DNA from: an uncultured Megasphaera sp.
GTDB taxonomy: Bacteria > Bacillota > Negativicutes > Veillonellales > Megasphaeraceae
Direction: 5' to 3'
Assembly (NCBI GenBank): GCA_934202965.1
Contig: CAKPYN010000007.1
Span: 1-64,000, forward strand
DNA: 64,000 nucleotides
Position numbers and translations under genes: made by a program. Shown here one piece after another: positions 8,699 through 17,657 of this stretch; position 1 is the stretch's first letter; every line of letters begins with the position of its first letter. The notes under the pieces were generated by a model. It was given only the letters and a program-made list of their open reading frames with translations. It did not search any database and was not told the DNA's origin.

Positions 8699-11057
8699 CG
8701 TGTACACTCCGACGGATGATAGAATCCTGCAGTGTTTTGGAAAGATGAACAAACTGCGTACTATATCCGGCTACACGAACGAGCAAATCTTTGTATTCTT
8801 CCGGGTGTTCCTGGGCTTTGCGCAATGTTTCCGTAGACAGTGTATTAAACTGTACATGAAATGCTCCCATATCAAAGAACGATTGCACCATAGCAGCCAC
8901 ATTGCTTCTGCCTCGTTTTGTACTGACCAAGTCATGGCTCAAGCGCAAATTGAGCAGTGTGCCGCCAGAATGAATATCTTGATTCATTTTAGCACAAGAA
9001 TTCATCGCTGCCAGCGATGTAGAAACGTCGGTACCAGCTACTGGTGATACGCCTTCTGAAATAGGTTCTCCAGCTTTACGACCGCAGGCTGTTGCACCAA
9101 TTACCCGCCCTGTGGGAATAAAATTGGAAATCCCCATAAATGCGCTTGTAAACGGACTGCCGTAAATATCTCTGTACTGATGCGTTTCTTCATAGAAATG
9201 ATTGGCTATCCGTTGCGCAATATCGTCTACATAATCATCATCGTTACCGTATTTAGGCGCATTCTGAGCTTGTTTGCGCAATGCTTCATATCCTTCCCAG
9301 TTTTTATCCATCGCATCCAGCAATTCTGCCATCGTACAAATTTTATCATCAAAAACAAGTTTTTTGACAGCTGCCAGACTATTAGCTGATTCGGCCAATC
9401 CAATCCCCGTAAGTACAGGGCCGATGTTATATTTAGCACCGCCATCAACTAAATCTTTGCCTTTTTCCAAGCATTCTTCAGAAAGAGCTGAAAAATATGG
9501 TCGAGGAATCATTTCTTTTTGCAACCGCTGTGCAATCAGCGTTCCCGTTACTGAAATATCAATAAGATTATCAAACTGTTCCATAAATGCCTGTTCCACA
9601 GATTCATATGTATCAAATTGGCGATCCTGGTGAATCGGCAGCCCCATTTGCTTGCCTGTCATACGGCTTTTGCCACCATTCGTAGCATATTCAAAGGCAC
9701 CGCTAAAGTTTACATTAACCGTACTCGTCCATTCAAAGGTTTTACGGAAATGGGGAACAACACAGCCGCAATTGTTCCAATCCCGTGCATCTTCTGTATC
9801 GTATCCGAGATTTTTCAACATTTGATAACCCGTCTTATCGCTGTGAATAGCCGGGAACCCTGTGCCTTGGGCAACTAATTCCATAACCGCATCAATAAAT
9901 GCTCGCGGACTCTTTTGGGAAATGCGAACCGATAAGCCCGGCTGATGCGTTTTTACTTCTGCTGTTGCCTTCAATGCCAAATAGCTTAATTCATTGGTCG
10001 CATCTTTGCCATTACGGTCGCTGCCGCCGACGGTGAGATTTTGAAATTGGTTATACCCAGCAAAGAAGTCGGCTGTATTAGCGGAAATTGTCCAAACCCA
10101 TTCTGATAATTTCAGCCAATAACATTCTATCAATTCCAAAATACCGTCATCATCATGGAGATGATGGGCTATATCATACTGATAATACGGATACATATAT
10201 TGATCAAACCGCCCAGGATTCAGGGATAAGGGATTTTCCATCAAGATACCGCCTAACTGATAAAACCAAATCATCTGCAATGCTTCGTGGAATGTCTGCG
10301 GCGGAAGTTCTGGTACACGGCGGCAAATGGCAGCTATCTGCTTCAGTTCAGCCTGGCGAACGCTATCTTTTTCATCAGCAACCATTGCGTCGGCTTTATC
10401 CGCATACCGATGGGCTAATGTAATCATTCCTTCACCGCACAATATAACGGAACGATAGAAATCCCTTTTCCGCAAGGCATCGGGTTGGGATAATTTTAGC
10501 TGTGCCATTTTGTCTTGACACGTTTTAATAATGCCGCCAAATCCTTTTTTGAACAATACGTCTTGATAATCCGGTGTAATTTCTCCAACCGATTGCCGCC
10601 ATTTAGAGTCGATGTCAACAATCCCTGTATCTACAGCAACCTTGGCCGTATCCGCCGGAATCTGTGCCAAAAAGGCTTCTTCTAACGACTTGCCTTTCCA
10701 ATATGGGAATATATTGGCACGAACAAATTTCCGCTGTTCATCTGTCATTTCATATGGATCTTGCACACGGTCTGAAAAATGATCCATTTCTTTATCTACC
10801 CATGTCCAAGAAAATTCAGGAGTTAAGATGCCGCATTTACGAAACTCACCAACAGCACCAACGATTAATTCTCCCGGAAAAATTGTAACGACAAGCTGTT
10901 CACATACGTCTTTAAATGCTTGCGCACGGCGAATGGCTTCGCTCTGTCCTTCTGTTTTTTTATATGATTCCGTCCAAATCCTAGCACGGTCATATGAAAT
11001 AGCAGGCTTATTATTGACGTATTCATCTTTTGCTTTTTGAATTCTTGCAGTCAGCAT
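8688..11057 (-). CDS. Glycyl radical enzyme of unassigned substrate
   Basis: A 789-residue member of the pyruvate formate-lyase-like superfamily. The C-terminal glycyl radical loop RVAGYSTQF places the radical on Gly764, and the thiyl cysteine is Cys432 in NNCGCVVP. Dehydratases and decarboxylases of this class (glycerol dehydratase, hydroxyproline dehydratase, CutC, isethionate lyase) have GCVE, with Glu two residues after Cys acting as base; here it is Val434. The length resembles glycerol and hydroxyproline dehydratases, and no small decarboxylase subunit is adjacent. The ATG at 11055-11057 is chosen with AAGGGG 9 nt upstream; it forms an operon with its activase. The substrate cannot be named. 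The enzyme is oxygen-sensitive and implies anaerobic life. Confidence 0.9.
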   Translation of the reverse strand: MLTARIQKAKDEYVNNKPAISYDRARIWTESYKKTEGQSEAIRRAQAFKDVCEQLVVTIFPGELIVGAVGEFRKCGILTPEFSWTWVDKEMDHFSDRVQDPYEMTDEQRKFVRANIFPYWKGKSLEEAFLAQIPADTAKVAVDTGIVDIDSKWRQSVGEITPDYQDVLFKKGFGGIIKTCQDKMAQLKLSQPDALRKRDFYRSVILCGEGMITLAHRYADKADAMVADEKDSVRQAELKQIAAICRRVPELPPQTFHEALQMIWFYQLGGILMENPLSLNPGRFDQYMYPYYQYDIAHHLHDDDGILELIECYWLKLSEWVWTISANTADFFAGYNQFQNLTVGGSDRNGKDATNELSYLALKATAEVKTHQPGLSVRISQKSPRAFIDAVMELVAQGTGFPAIHSDKTGYQMLKNLGYDTEDARDWNNCGCVVPHFRKTFEWTSTVNVNFSGAFEYATNGGKSRMTGKQMGLPIHQDRQFDTYESVEQAFMEQFDNLIDISVTGTLIAQRLQKEMIPRPYFSALSEECLEKGKDLVDGGAKYNIGPVLTGIGLAESANSLAAVKKLVFDDKICTMAELLDAMDKNWEGYEALRKQAQNAPKYGNDDDYVDDIAQRIANHFYEETHQYRDIYGSPFTSAFMGISNFIPTGRVIGATACGRKAGEPISEGVSPVAGTDVSTSLAAMNSCAKMNQDIHSGGTLLNLRLSHDLVSTKRGRSNVAAMVQSFFDMGAFHVQFNTLSTETLRKAQEHPEEYKDLLVRVAGYSTQFVHLSKTLQDSIIRRSVHDGM

Positions 11058-11116
11058 AACAAACATCCCCTTTATATAAAGCATAAAATAATTTATACGT
11101 TATAAAGCATTTCTTG

Positions 11117-11134
11117 ATGGTTTCAATATACCAT
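11117..11134. promoter_or_regulatory. Possible operator over the -10
   Basis: An inverted repeat with 5-bp perfect arms and an 8-bp centre overlaps the -10 hexamer of the glycyl radical enzyme promoter. The regulator is unknown. Confidence 0.35.
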
Positions 11135-11153
11135 TTCCCTATTTTGATGTCAA
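11125..11153 (-). promoter_or_regulatory. Promoter of glycyl radical enzyme operon
   Basis: TTGACA (11148-11153), 17-bp spacer and TATATT (11125-11130) on the minus strand, about 68 bp upstream of the start codon. A palindrome ATGGT-N8-ACCAT (11117-11134) covers the -10, as an operator for a repressor would. Confidence 0.8.
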
Positions 11154-11326
11154 TATATATTCCTAAAAAGAACCATCTTTTGTGCGAAAAATTTATGGCA
11201 ATTTTATGTTTTATACTTATTATCTATAAAAATAAAGGTTGATGTCCAGTTGCAACAAATATTTTATAGCTGGCAGTGAGGGTGCCTTATGTCTTATTAA
11301 TGCGTACGCTATAAAGTATTTAATAA

Positions 11327-11366
11327 GACGCCCTCTTGCTTTATATCTAAAAAGCAAGAGGGCGTC
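11327..11366 (-). terminator. fusA2 terminator hairpin
   Basis: 15-bp perfect arms (11327-11341 and 11352-11366), GC-rich at the base, lie 19 nt after the fusA2 stop. A second inverted repeat (11291-11300 with 11320-11329) shares bases with its distal arm, so the two stems cannot form fully together. Confidence 0.7.
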
Positions 11367-11384
11367 TATTGAGGAGGGAATTAT

Positions 11385-13460
11385 TTATTCTTTTTTCATT
11401 TCTTGCGTATGAGCAATAATTTCATCCTGTAATTTTTTAGGCACTTCTTCGTAATCAAAGAATGCCATATTAAACGTACCTTTACCTTGGGTCATCGAAC
11501 GAAGAACCGTAACATATCCTTTCATTTCTGATAAAGGAACTTGTGCTTTCACAACAATAATGCCTTTGCGATTACGATGATGTTCCATACCTAAAATCCG
11601 GCCGCGGCGACCACTAAAATCACCCATGACATCACCCATATATTCTTCCGGCACGACGACATCAACACTATAAATCGGTTCCAGCAATACCGGATTGGCT
11701 TCGGGTACTCCTTTTTTTAGCGCTAATGCAGCGGCGACTTTAAATGCCATTTCCGACGAGTCGACAGAATGATAAGACCCATCTTTTAACGTTACTTTAA
11801 CATGAATCATGGGATAGCCTGCCAGCAGCCCTTTTTCTAGTGTTTCTTTGACGCCTTTTTCGACAGCCGGGATATATTGGCGCGGTACAGCACCACCAAA
11901 AATAGCATCGACAAATTCAAAATCTTCGCCATTTTGCAGCGGTTCAATATCCAAAACGACGTGTCCATATTGTCCATGTCCACCACTTTGTTTTTTATGT
12001 TTGCCTTCAGCCGTTGCCTTTCCTTTAATCGTTTCGCGATAGGGAATATATACGTCCTGTAATACGGCTTTAATGCCATATTTTCGTTCCATCTTGTTCA
12101 TAATATGATCCAAATGGACATCGCCCATGCAGTGTACGATAAGCTGTTTTCCTTCTACACTCTTTTCAACCTGGCACGTCAGATCTTCTTCACTAATGCG
12201 CAGCAACGCACTCATGAGTTTTTCTTCGTCGCCCTTCTTTTCCGGGACCATAGCCACAGTGTGCAACGGATTGGGGAAGCGAATCGGATCATAGATAATG
12301 GGGAAATCCGGAGTGGCAAATGTATCACCTGTACGAGCATGCTGCAATTTAGGCAATACTACAATATCCCCGGCAATCGCTTTCGTCACCGGTACTTGTT
12401 CTTTTCCGACCAACGTCAGCAATTTACCTAGTTTTTCATCTTTTTCCTGGCTGGCATTATACAGTTTATCCCCTTCTTTTAGTTCACCCGAGAATACACG
12501 GACATAGCTAAGCTTACCTGCAAAGGGATCGATACATGTTTTGAAAACAAAACCTGTAAACGGTTTATTCGGATATACGACAACCGGTTCTCCTGATTTT
12601 TTATCCGTTCCCATCATGACTTTTTGTGATGCTGCCGGCATATAGGTAATAATACGGCGAAGCAGTTCTGCCGTACCAATATGATAGGTTGCACTGCCGC
12701 ACATAACCGGGCAAACGCGGCCTGTCAGCATCCCTTGACGGAGACCTCGGCGCAGTTCTTCAATCGTCAATTCATCACCGTTAAGATATTTTTCCAGCAG
12801 TTCATCATCGCCTTCAGCCGCTGCTTCCATGCACATTTCACGCACTTCACGCGCTTTAGCCATATATTCAGGCGGAACTTTGATTTCTTCACATTTGCCG
12901 TCATTCCATTCCCAAGCAATCATTTTGCAGACATCTATCATGCCGCGAAAATCTTTGCCTTCGCCGATCGGAATTTGCAGCGGCATAATGGATTTACCAA
13001 AGACATCCCGCATTTTTTTCAGGCAGCCAAAGAAGTCTGCATGTTCAGCATCCATCTTATTAACATATACCATCCGCGGCAAATTCAATTCAACACCATA
13101 ATCCCAAGCCCGTTCTGTGTCCATTTCGACGCCGGATTCTGCAGAAATAACGAGCAGAATACCATCACTGGCTCGAAGTGCTGCCCGTACTTCCCCACAA
13201 AACTCAGAATACCCCGGCGTATCCAGGAAATTGAGTTTATATCCTTCCCATTCGCACGGCGCAATTCCCAACTGAATCGTTACATTTCGTTTAATTTCTT
13301 CCGGTTCATAATCCATGATATGCTTATTATCTTTGCCTACGCCAACAGCATCTACGGCACCGCAGGCAAGGAGCAACGATTCGACGACTGCCGTTTTACC
13401 GGCGCCATCGTGCGAAAGTACTGCTACATTACGAATTTGATCACTAGTATATTCTTTCAT
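11385..13460 (-). CDS. EF-G-like GTPase FusA2
   Basis: A translational GTPase of the elongation factor G family, but of the divergent FusA2 (EF-G-like) group, so it may not be the main translocase. From the ATG at 13458-13460 (691 residues) the motifs are: G1 SHDGAGKT (16-23), where canonical EF-G has AHIDAGKT; G3 DTPG (80-83); G4 NKMD (134-137); and G5 CGSA. EF-G domains II-V follow, with HGQYGHV in domain IV. Two starts are possible: this ATG with AGGAGG 10 nt upstream, or an in-frame TTG at 13508 with its own GGAG 9 nt upstream, adding 16 residues. The downstream ribosome site is buried in a hairpin (separate entry). It has its own terminator. Confidence 0.9.
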   Translation of the reverse strand: MKEYTSDQIRNVAVLSHDGAGKTAVVESLLLACGAVDAVGVGKDNKHIMDYEPEEIKRNVTIQLGIAPCEWEGYKLNFLDTPGYSEFCGEVRAALRASDGILLVISAESGVEMDTERAWDYGVELNLPRMVYVNKMDAEHADFFGCLKKMRDVFGKSIMPLQIPIGEGKDFRGMIDVCKMIAWEWNDGKCEEIKVPPEYMAKAREVREMCMEAAAEGDDELLEKYLNGDELTIEELRRGLRQGMLTGRVCPVMCGSATYHIGTAELLRRIITYMPAASQKVMMGTDKKSGEPVVVYPNKPFTGFVFKTCIDPFAGKLSYVRVFSGELKEGDKLYNASQEKDEKLGKLLTLVGKEQVPVTKAIAGDIVVLPKLQHARTGDTFATPDFPIIYDPIRFPNPLHTVAMVPEKKGDEEKLMSALLRISEEDLTCQVEKSVEGKQLIVHCMGDVHLDHIMNKMERKYGIKAVLQDVYIPYRETIKGKATAEGKHKKQSGGHGQYGHVVLDIEPLQNGEDFEFVDAIFGGAVPRQYIPAVEKGVKETLEKGLLAGYPMIHVKVTLKDGSYHSVDSSEMAFKVAAALALKKGVPEANPVLLEPIYSVDVVVPEEYMGDVMGDFSGRRGRILGMEHHRNRKGIIVVKAQVPLSEMKGYVTVLRSMTQGKGTFNMAFFDYEEVPKKLQDEIIAHTQEMKKE

Positions 13461-13465
13461 AAATA

Positions 13466-13528
13466 AATCGCCTCCTATAGTCACGTTACTTATAAGATTC
13501 GTGACCAAGAGGCGATTCTCCTTTTTTT
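13466..13528 (-). promoter_or_regulatory. fusA2 leader: hairpin masking the Shine-Dalgarno, with upstream second start
   Basis: On the minus strand GAATCGCCTC (near 13509-13517) pairs with GAGGCGATT (13466-13474), which contains the AGGAGG of the fusA2 ATG start. An inner 6-bp stem (13480-13485 with 13500-13505) continues the hairpin. Just upstream, A7-GGAG (13518-13528) sits 9 nt before an in-frame TTG (13506-13508). Ribosomes starting there would open the hairpin. This suggests translational control or dual initiation. Confidence 0.55.
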
Positions 13529-13595
13529 CGTATGCGTTTTTTCTAAATCATCTATGATTTTTTCAAAATTTTCACAAAACAGTATACTTTAATTT

Positions 13596-14786
13596 TTATT
13601 CGTTAGAAAGAGCCCTGCAGGCAAGCGATACCATTACTTCTACCCCAATAGGCAGGCTTGCTTCATCAACAGCAAAATGAGAGTTATGGAGAGGATACAT
13701 GGTCTGACCCGGTTTCGTCGTTCCCAGCCAATAGAAGCCGCCGTCATAGGCCTGTAAATACCCAGAAAAATCTTCTGCCGTCATTGCCGGTTCCGGCACT
13801 TCTGCCAAAGCCTGTTCTCCTAAGCATGATTTTACCGTATCAGCAATAAATGCTGCCTGCTTGGGTGAATTCACAACGGCTGCATATCCTCGTTCATACT
13901 GAAGTTCACTCGTTGTGCCATACATCATATCTAGACCTTTCAGCATATTGCCAAGACTTGTTTCTACCATGTCCTGCGCTTCTGTATCGTATGTCCGGCA
14001 CGTTCCTTCTAGTTCCACCGTATCTGCTACGATATTGTATCGTGTACCGCCGCTAATACGGCCAAATGTCAGTACTACCGGATACAATGGATTAATCTGC
14101 CGGCTGATAATATCTTGAACAGCTGTAATAAATTGGCCCGCCGCAACAACTGCATCAATTCCTTTATGAGGCATAGCCGCATGACTTGATTTGCCATGAA
14201 TGATGACACGTACATGATCGGAAGCTGCCATCATCGCTCCCGTACGCACGCCAATTTTTCCTGTCGGCAAGTTCGGCCACATATGAAATCCATAAACAGC
14301 CTGAACGCCATCTAATATGCCTGATTTTACTAATTGTTTCGCTCCGCCAACAGGTGACTTTTCTTCTGCTGGCTGGCAAACAAATAAAACCGTTCCCGCT
14401 AATTCTTCCTTTAGCGTGCTGAGTACTTTCGCCGTTCCCAACAAAATTGACATATGCCCATCATGACCACAGGCATGCATAATCCCCTGTCGATTGGATG
14501 CAAAAGATAGTCCCGTTTCTTCCGTAATAGGCAAGGCATCCATATCCGTTCGCAGGGCAATCGTCGGTCCCGGTTTTCCTCCGGTCAGCCGGCCCAGTAC
14601 AGCATGCGTTCCCGCAACGTGTTCTTCTGTTTCTATACCAAAACTTTTCAGCATACGTGCCATATACGCAGCAGTTTGTACTTCTTCATTGGATAATTCT
14701 GGATTTTCATGAATATGACGGCGCATACGGCAAATATCTGCTGTATATTCCTGCACCAACGCTTTAATTGCATCATAGGATACCAT
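13596..14786 (-). CDS. M20D amidohydrolase (N-acyl amino acid / hippurate hydrolase type)
   Basis: A cytoplasmic metal-dependent amidohydrolase of the HipO/IAA-amino-acid hydrolase group, which removes acyl groups from amino acids. The 396-residue protein has the group's hallmarks: RRHIHENPELSNEE near the N-terminus, the metal-binding RTDMDALP, HACGHDGH, QPAEE with the catalytic glutamate, and a terminal LHNSHF histidine. The bacterial-dimerisation domain contains GKSSHAAMPH. GGGGG lies 9 nt before the ATG. It sits just upstream of fusA2 on the same strand (about 87 nt before the fusA2 leader) with no clear terminator between. Its exact acyl and amino-acid specificity cannot be read from sequence. 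Confidence 0.9.
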   Translation of the reverse strand: MVSYDAIKALVQEYTADICRMRRHIHENPELSNEEVQTAAYMARMLKSFGIETEEHVAGTHAVLGRLTGGKPGPTIALRTDMDALPITEETGLSFASNRQGIMHACGHDGHMSILLGTAKVLSTLKEELAGTVLFVCQPAEEKSPVGGAKQLVKSGILDGVQAVYGFHMWPNLPTGKIGVRTGAMMAASDHVRVIIHGKSSHAAMPHKGIDAVVAAGQFITAVQDIISRQINPLYPVVLTFGRISGGTRYNIVADTVELEGTCRTYDTEAQDMVETSLGNMLKGLDMMYGTTSELQYERGYAAVVNSPKQAAFIADTVKSCLGEQALAEVPEPAMTAEDFSGYLQAYDGGFYWLGTTKPGQTMYPLHNSHFAVDEASLPIGVEVMVSLACRALSNE

Positions 14787-14831
14787 ACCTAAATTCCCCC
14801 TTTTATTTCACATGCATTCAAAATATGCTTG

Positions 14832-14840
14832 ATTATATCA
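14832..14840 (-). promoter_or_regulatory. Extended -10 promoter of M20D gene
   Basis: TGA TATAAT on the minus strand about 46 bp upstream of the start codon; no convincing -35. Confidence 0.5.
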
Positions 14841-14969
14841 CAATCATCTTTAAATTCCTAGGCAATTCCATTTTTTCCGTTATATCAGTTTTCAATCTAC
14901 CCTCTTTCATTTTTGGTTCATAGCGATTATAATTTAAGATGAAATCTCAGTCACAAAGGGAGGATACTC

Positions 14970-16337
14970 ATGAAAGCATTTGATATAGAACACAGTGCGT
15001 GGGCTCGTTTTTCTCCAGAAGAACGCGGCCAAATGGAAGCATATAATGTAAACTACAGACATTTCTTGGATACGGCTCGTACAGAACGATTGGCCAATAA
15101 AGAAATTATCCGTCAAGCTAAAGAAGCTGGTTTTAAAGCACTCAGTGAATATACATCACTAAAACCGGGTGATAAAGTATACTGGGATCAAAAGGGAAAA
15201 TCTGCCATTCTAGCAGTAATTGGTTCACAGCCGATTACGGACGGCATGAAAATTGTCGGCTCTCACATTGATTGCCCCCGCCTGGATCTCAAGGCCATGC
15301 CGGTTATCGAAAAAAATAAAATTGTCTATTTTAAAACCCATTATTATGGCGGTATTTTAAAATATCAGTGGGTCTGCATGCCCTTATCCCTTATTGGCGT
15401 CGTCTTTACTGCCGACGGTCGTCAAATTGATGTCTCTATCGGCGAAGATCCCGACGATCCTGTTTTTTACATCAATGACCTGCTTCCTCATCTTGGCAAA
15501 GATCAGGCTGCCAAAAAACTAACAGAAGCCATTACCGGCGAAATGCTTATGCCTATTGTCGGTACAAACAGTACTGAAGAAAAAACAAAACCGACCATTC
15601 TTTCATTATTGAAAGAAAAATATGGTATTGAAGAAGAAGATTTTGCCAGTGCCGAACTGGAAATCATTCCGGCACAAAAAAGCCGTGAAGTCGGTCTCGA
15701 CCGTTCCATGCTCATGTCTCACGGCCATGACGATCGCGTTTGCTCGTATGGCAATTTAGCCGCTATTCTGAACGCTGCTCCTGGCGAAAAAACGCAAGTA
15801 GCTCTGTTTGCCGATAAAGAAGAAATCGGTTCCGTCGGCAATACGGGCGTACATTCTTCTTATTTCCTCGACTTTACGGCTGAACTCTTAGCACTGCAGG
15901 GACAAACAGAAGAATTATATCTGCGCCGCACACTTCGCAATAGTGAAGTTCTTTCAGCAGATGTCTGCGCTGCACTAGATCCCGTATTTGCCAATGCCTA
16001 TGAAGAAAACAATGCCGCTAAACTGGGATACGGCATTTGCCTTTGCAAATATACCGGTGCCCGCGGCAAATCAGGCAGTAATGATGCTAATGCCGAATTT
16101 TTAGCTAAAGTCCGTCAAATTTTTAATACCAACAATGTTCCTTGGCAAATTGGTGAACTCGGTAAAGTAGATCAAGGCGGCGGCGGTACGATTGCGTATA
16201 TTATGGCAGACTGGGGCTGTGATGTAGTGGACTGCGGCGTAGCTATGCTCAGTATGCATGCACCATTAGAACTCGTTGCCAAAGCCGACGCATATTGCGG
16301 TTATTTAGCATACAAAGCCTTTTTTGAAAGCAAATAA
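14970..16337 (+). CDS. M18 family aminopeptidase
   Basis: A cytosolic zinc aminopeptidase of the M18 (aspartyl aminopeptidase / ApeA) family that trims N-terminal residues from peptides. The 455-residue protein has the family's metal and catalytic motifs in order: GSHIDCPRLDL, DDRVCSYGN, KEEIGSVGNTG, the late GELGKVDQGGGGT and the terminal AMLSMHAPLE histidine. GGGAGG lies 6 nt before the ATG, and a TATAAT (14928-14933) with a weak -35 lies about 37 bp upstream. The gene is monocistronic, divergent from the M20D amidohydrolase and closed by a strong terminator. Together they add to the peptide-degradation theme of the region. Confidence 0.95.
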   Translation: MKAFDIEHSAWARFSPEERGQMEAYNVNYRHFLDTARTERLANKEIIRQAKEAGFKALSEYTSLKPGDKVYWDQKGKSAILAVIGSQPITDGMKIVGSHIDCPRLDLKAMPVIEKNKIVYFKTHYYGGILKYQWVCMPLSLIGVVFTADGRQIDVSIGEDPDDPVFYINDLLPHLGKDQAAKKLTEAITGEMLMPIVGTNSTEEKTKPTILSLLKEKYGIEEEDFASAELEIIPAQKSREVGLDRSMLMSHGHDDRVCSYGNLAAILNAAPGEKTQVALFADKEEIGSVGNTGVHSSYFLDFTAELLALQGQTEELYLRRTLRNSEVLSADVCAALDPVFANAYEENNAAKLGYGICLCKYTGARGKSGSNDANAEFLAKVRQIFNTNNVPWQIGELGKVDQGGGGTIAYIMADWGCDVVDCGVAMLSMHAPLELVAKADAYCGYLAYKAFFESK

Positions 16338-16364
16338 ATCACGTGATATATACATAGAAATTAC

Positions 16365-16406
16365 AAAAAAGATGCGACAAAATGTTCATTTTGTCGCATC
16401 TTTTTT
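16365..16406. terminator. Bidirectional terminator
   Basis: Perfect 13-bp arms (16371-16383 and 16388-16400) with A6 before and T6 after, between the convergent M18 peptidase and flavin oxidoreductase genes. The following 16407-16528 shows nothing else. Confidence 0.9.
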
Positions 16407-16528
16407 ACTATATAGTTTGCATTTATACTATTACAATTCAGTTTCTTCAAACTTCAAACAAAAAACTATCAACTTTTTAGTGTATACGTGTATCGCAGCG
16501 GCATTAGTATGCTATGGAACTTAGCACA

Positions 16529-17530
16529 TTACACTCTCTGCATCGCTTTTTTCGCCCATAATGCATCTTGTAATATAGGCCGGCCTACACCAATCAAATC
16601 AGCTGTTCCATTGGCCAATAACTGATTAGCTTCTTCTATCGTCCGCACACCGCCAGTTGTCATCACTGGAATCGACACAGCCTGCTTAATTGCTTTCGCT
16701 GCATCACCAAAATATCCCGCTTCTTCATGGTCTGGACGCGTATAGGCGCACATACCACCTGAAATATCCAACAAGTCAATACCTTCTTTTTCAAAAATAC
16801 GGGCCGCTGCTACTCCGTCAGCAATCGTACTGCCGCCTTCCATATAATCGCAGGCTCCCAATCGCAAGGCAATCGGAAAATCTGCGCCGACCGCACGCCG
16901 TACAGCCCGAATCACTTCTACATGAAACCGTACACGATTTTCTACGGAATCGCAGCCATATTCATCATGGCGCTGATTCGTCAACGGTGAATAGAATTGA
17001 TCGAGCAAGTATCCATGAGCTGAATGGATTTCCACTCCATCAAAACCGGCATACCGAACACGAACAGCTGCTTTGGCATATTTGGCAACCAGCACAGCTA
17101 TTTCTTCTTTTGTCAACTCATGGGGAAGCACAGCATCTTTACTCCAAGGATGATGTACCCACGCCGCACTCGGCCCTACAGGTCCGCCTCCAATATCTTG
17201 CGTTTCTGCAGCTACGCCTGCATGATTCAGCTGGGCAAATACTTTTGTCGAACCTGCTGCATGAATACTGCGGACTAACTGCTGCAGGCCAAATAAATCA
17301 GCATCATCACCAAGAGATACTTGCTCCGGATTGGCCCGTCCCAGCTTATCTACATAGCAGTGTTCTACAATAATCAGCCCTAAATAACCGCCTAATGCTC
17401 GTTCACTGTAATACTTGCACAATGCACTAGGAACATTTCCATTTTCAGACATGCGCCGTGCCATAGGCGGCATAACCAGCCGATTGGTTAACTGCAACGA
17501 TTGAATTGAAATGGGATCTGTAATTTTCAT
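16529..17530 (-). CDS. NADH:flavin oxidoreductase / Old Yellow Enzyme family
   Basis: A TIM-barrel FMN enzyme that reduces activated alkenes or related substrates with NAD(P)H. At 333 residues it is the short OYE form without the C-terminal FeS/FAD domains of 2,4-dienoyl-CoA reductase-like members. Visible motifs are NRLVMPPMA, FAQLNHAG, GVEIHSAHGYLLDQF(YSP) and, near the end, TTGGVRT and DLIGVGRP for FMN phosphate binding. The ATG at 17528-17530 is chosen: GAGGTG is 6 nt upstream. An in-frame GTG three codons earlier lies inside that site and is unlikely. It stands alone; the physiological substrate is unknown. Confidence 0.92.
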   Translation of the reverse strand: MKITDPISIQSLQLTNRLVMPPMARRMSENGNVPSALCKYYSERALGGYLGLIIVEHCYVDKLGRANPEQVSLGDDADLFGLQQLVRSIHAAGSTKVFAQLNHAGVAAETQDIGGGPVGPSAAWVHHPWSKDAVLPHELTKEEIAVLVAKYAKAAVRVRYAGFDGVEIHSAHGYLLDQFYSPLTNQRHDEYGCDSVENRVRFHVEVIRAVRRAVGADFPIALRLGACDYMEGGSTIADGVAAARIFEKEGIDLLDISGGMCAYTRPDHEEAGYFGDAAKAIKQAVSIPVMTTGGVRTIEEANQLLANGTADLIGVGRPILQDALWAKKAMQRV

Positions 17531-17618
17531 GTTTTTCACCTCGTATGTAGAATTATTTTCATTTTATGTGTCTTATTTTACTATATTTACTTCAGAAAAA
17601 TCCACTCTTATTTTTACA

Positions 17619-17647
17619 TTGACAAGATAATACCTATCCCGTATAAT
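17619..17647 (+). promoter_or_regulatory. mntP promoter
   Basis: Perfect TTGACA (17619-17624), 17-bp spacer and perfect TATAAT (17642-17647). Transcription would begin near 17654 and produce a leader of about 180 nt before mntP. Confidence 0.9.
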
Positions 17648-17657
17648 ACAAGACAAT

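Noticed and set aside
12681..13466. Long open frame (261 codons) on the + strand
   Set aside because: It is antisense to fusA2, whose GTPase motifs are certain; composition is His/Phe/Arg-rich as expected of a shadow frame, and there is no ribosome site.
13501..13528. T7 run after an inverted repeat read as a + strand terminator
   Set aside because: Both flanking genes run leftward, so no + transcript needs it; on the minus strand the same bases are the A7-GGAG ribosome site and hairpin of fusA2.
16336..16347. ATCACGTGAT palindrome after the M18 gene
   Set aside because: A short palindrome with no nearby promoter; likely chance.
16690..17373. 227-codon open frame on the + strand
   Set aside because: Antisense to the Old Yellow Enzyme gene, with no protein-like motifs or ribosome site.
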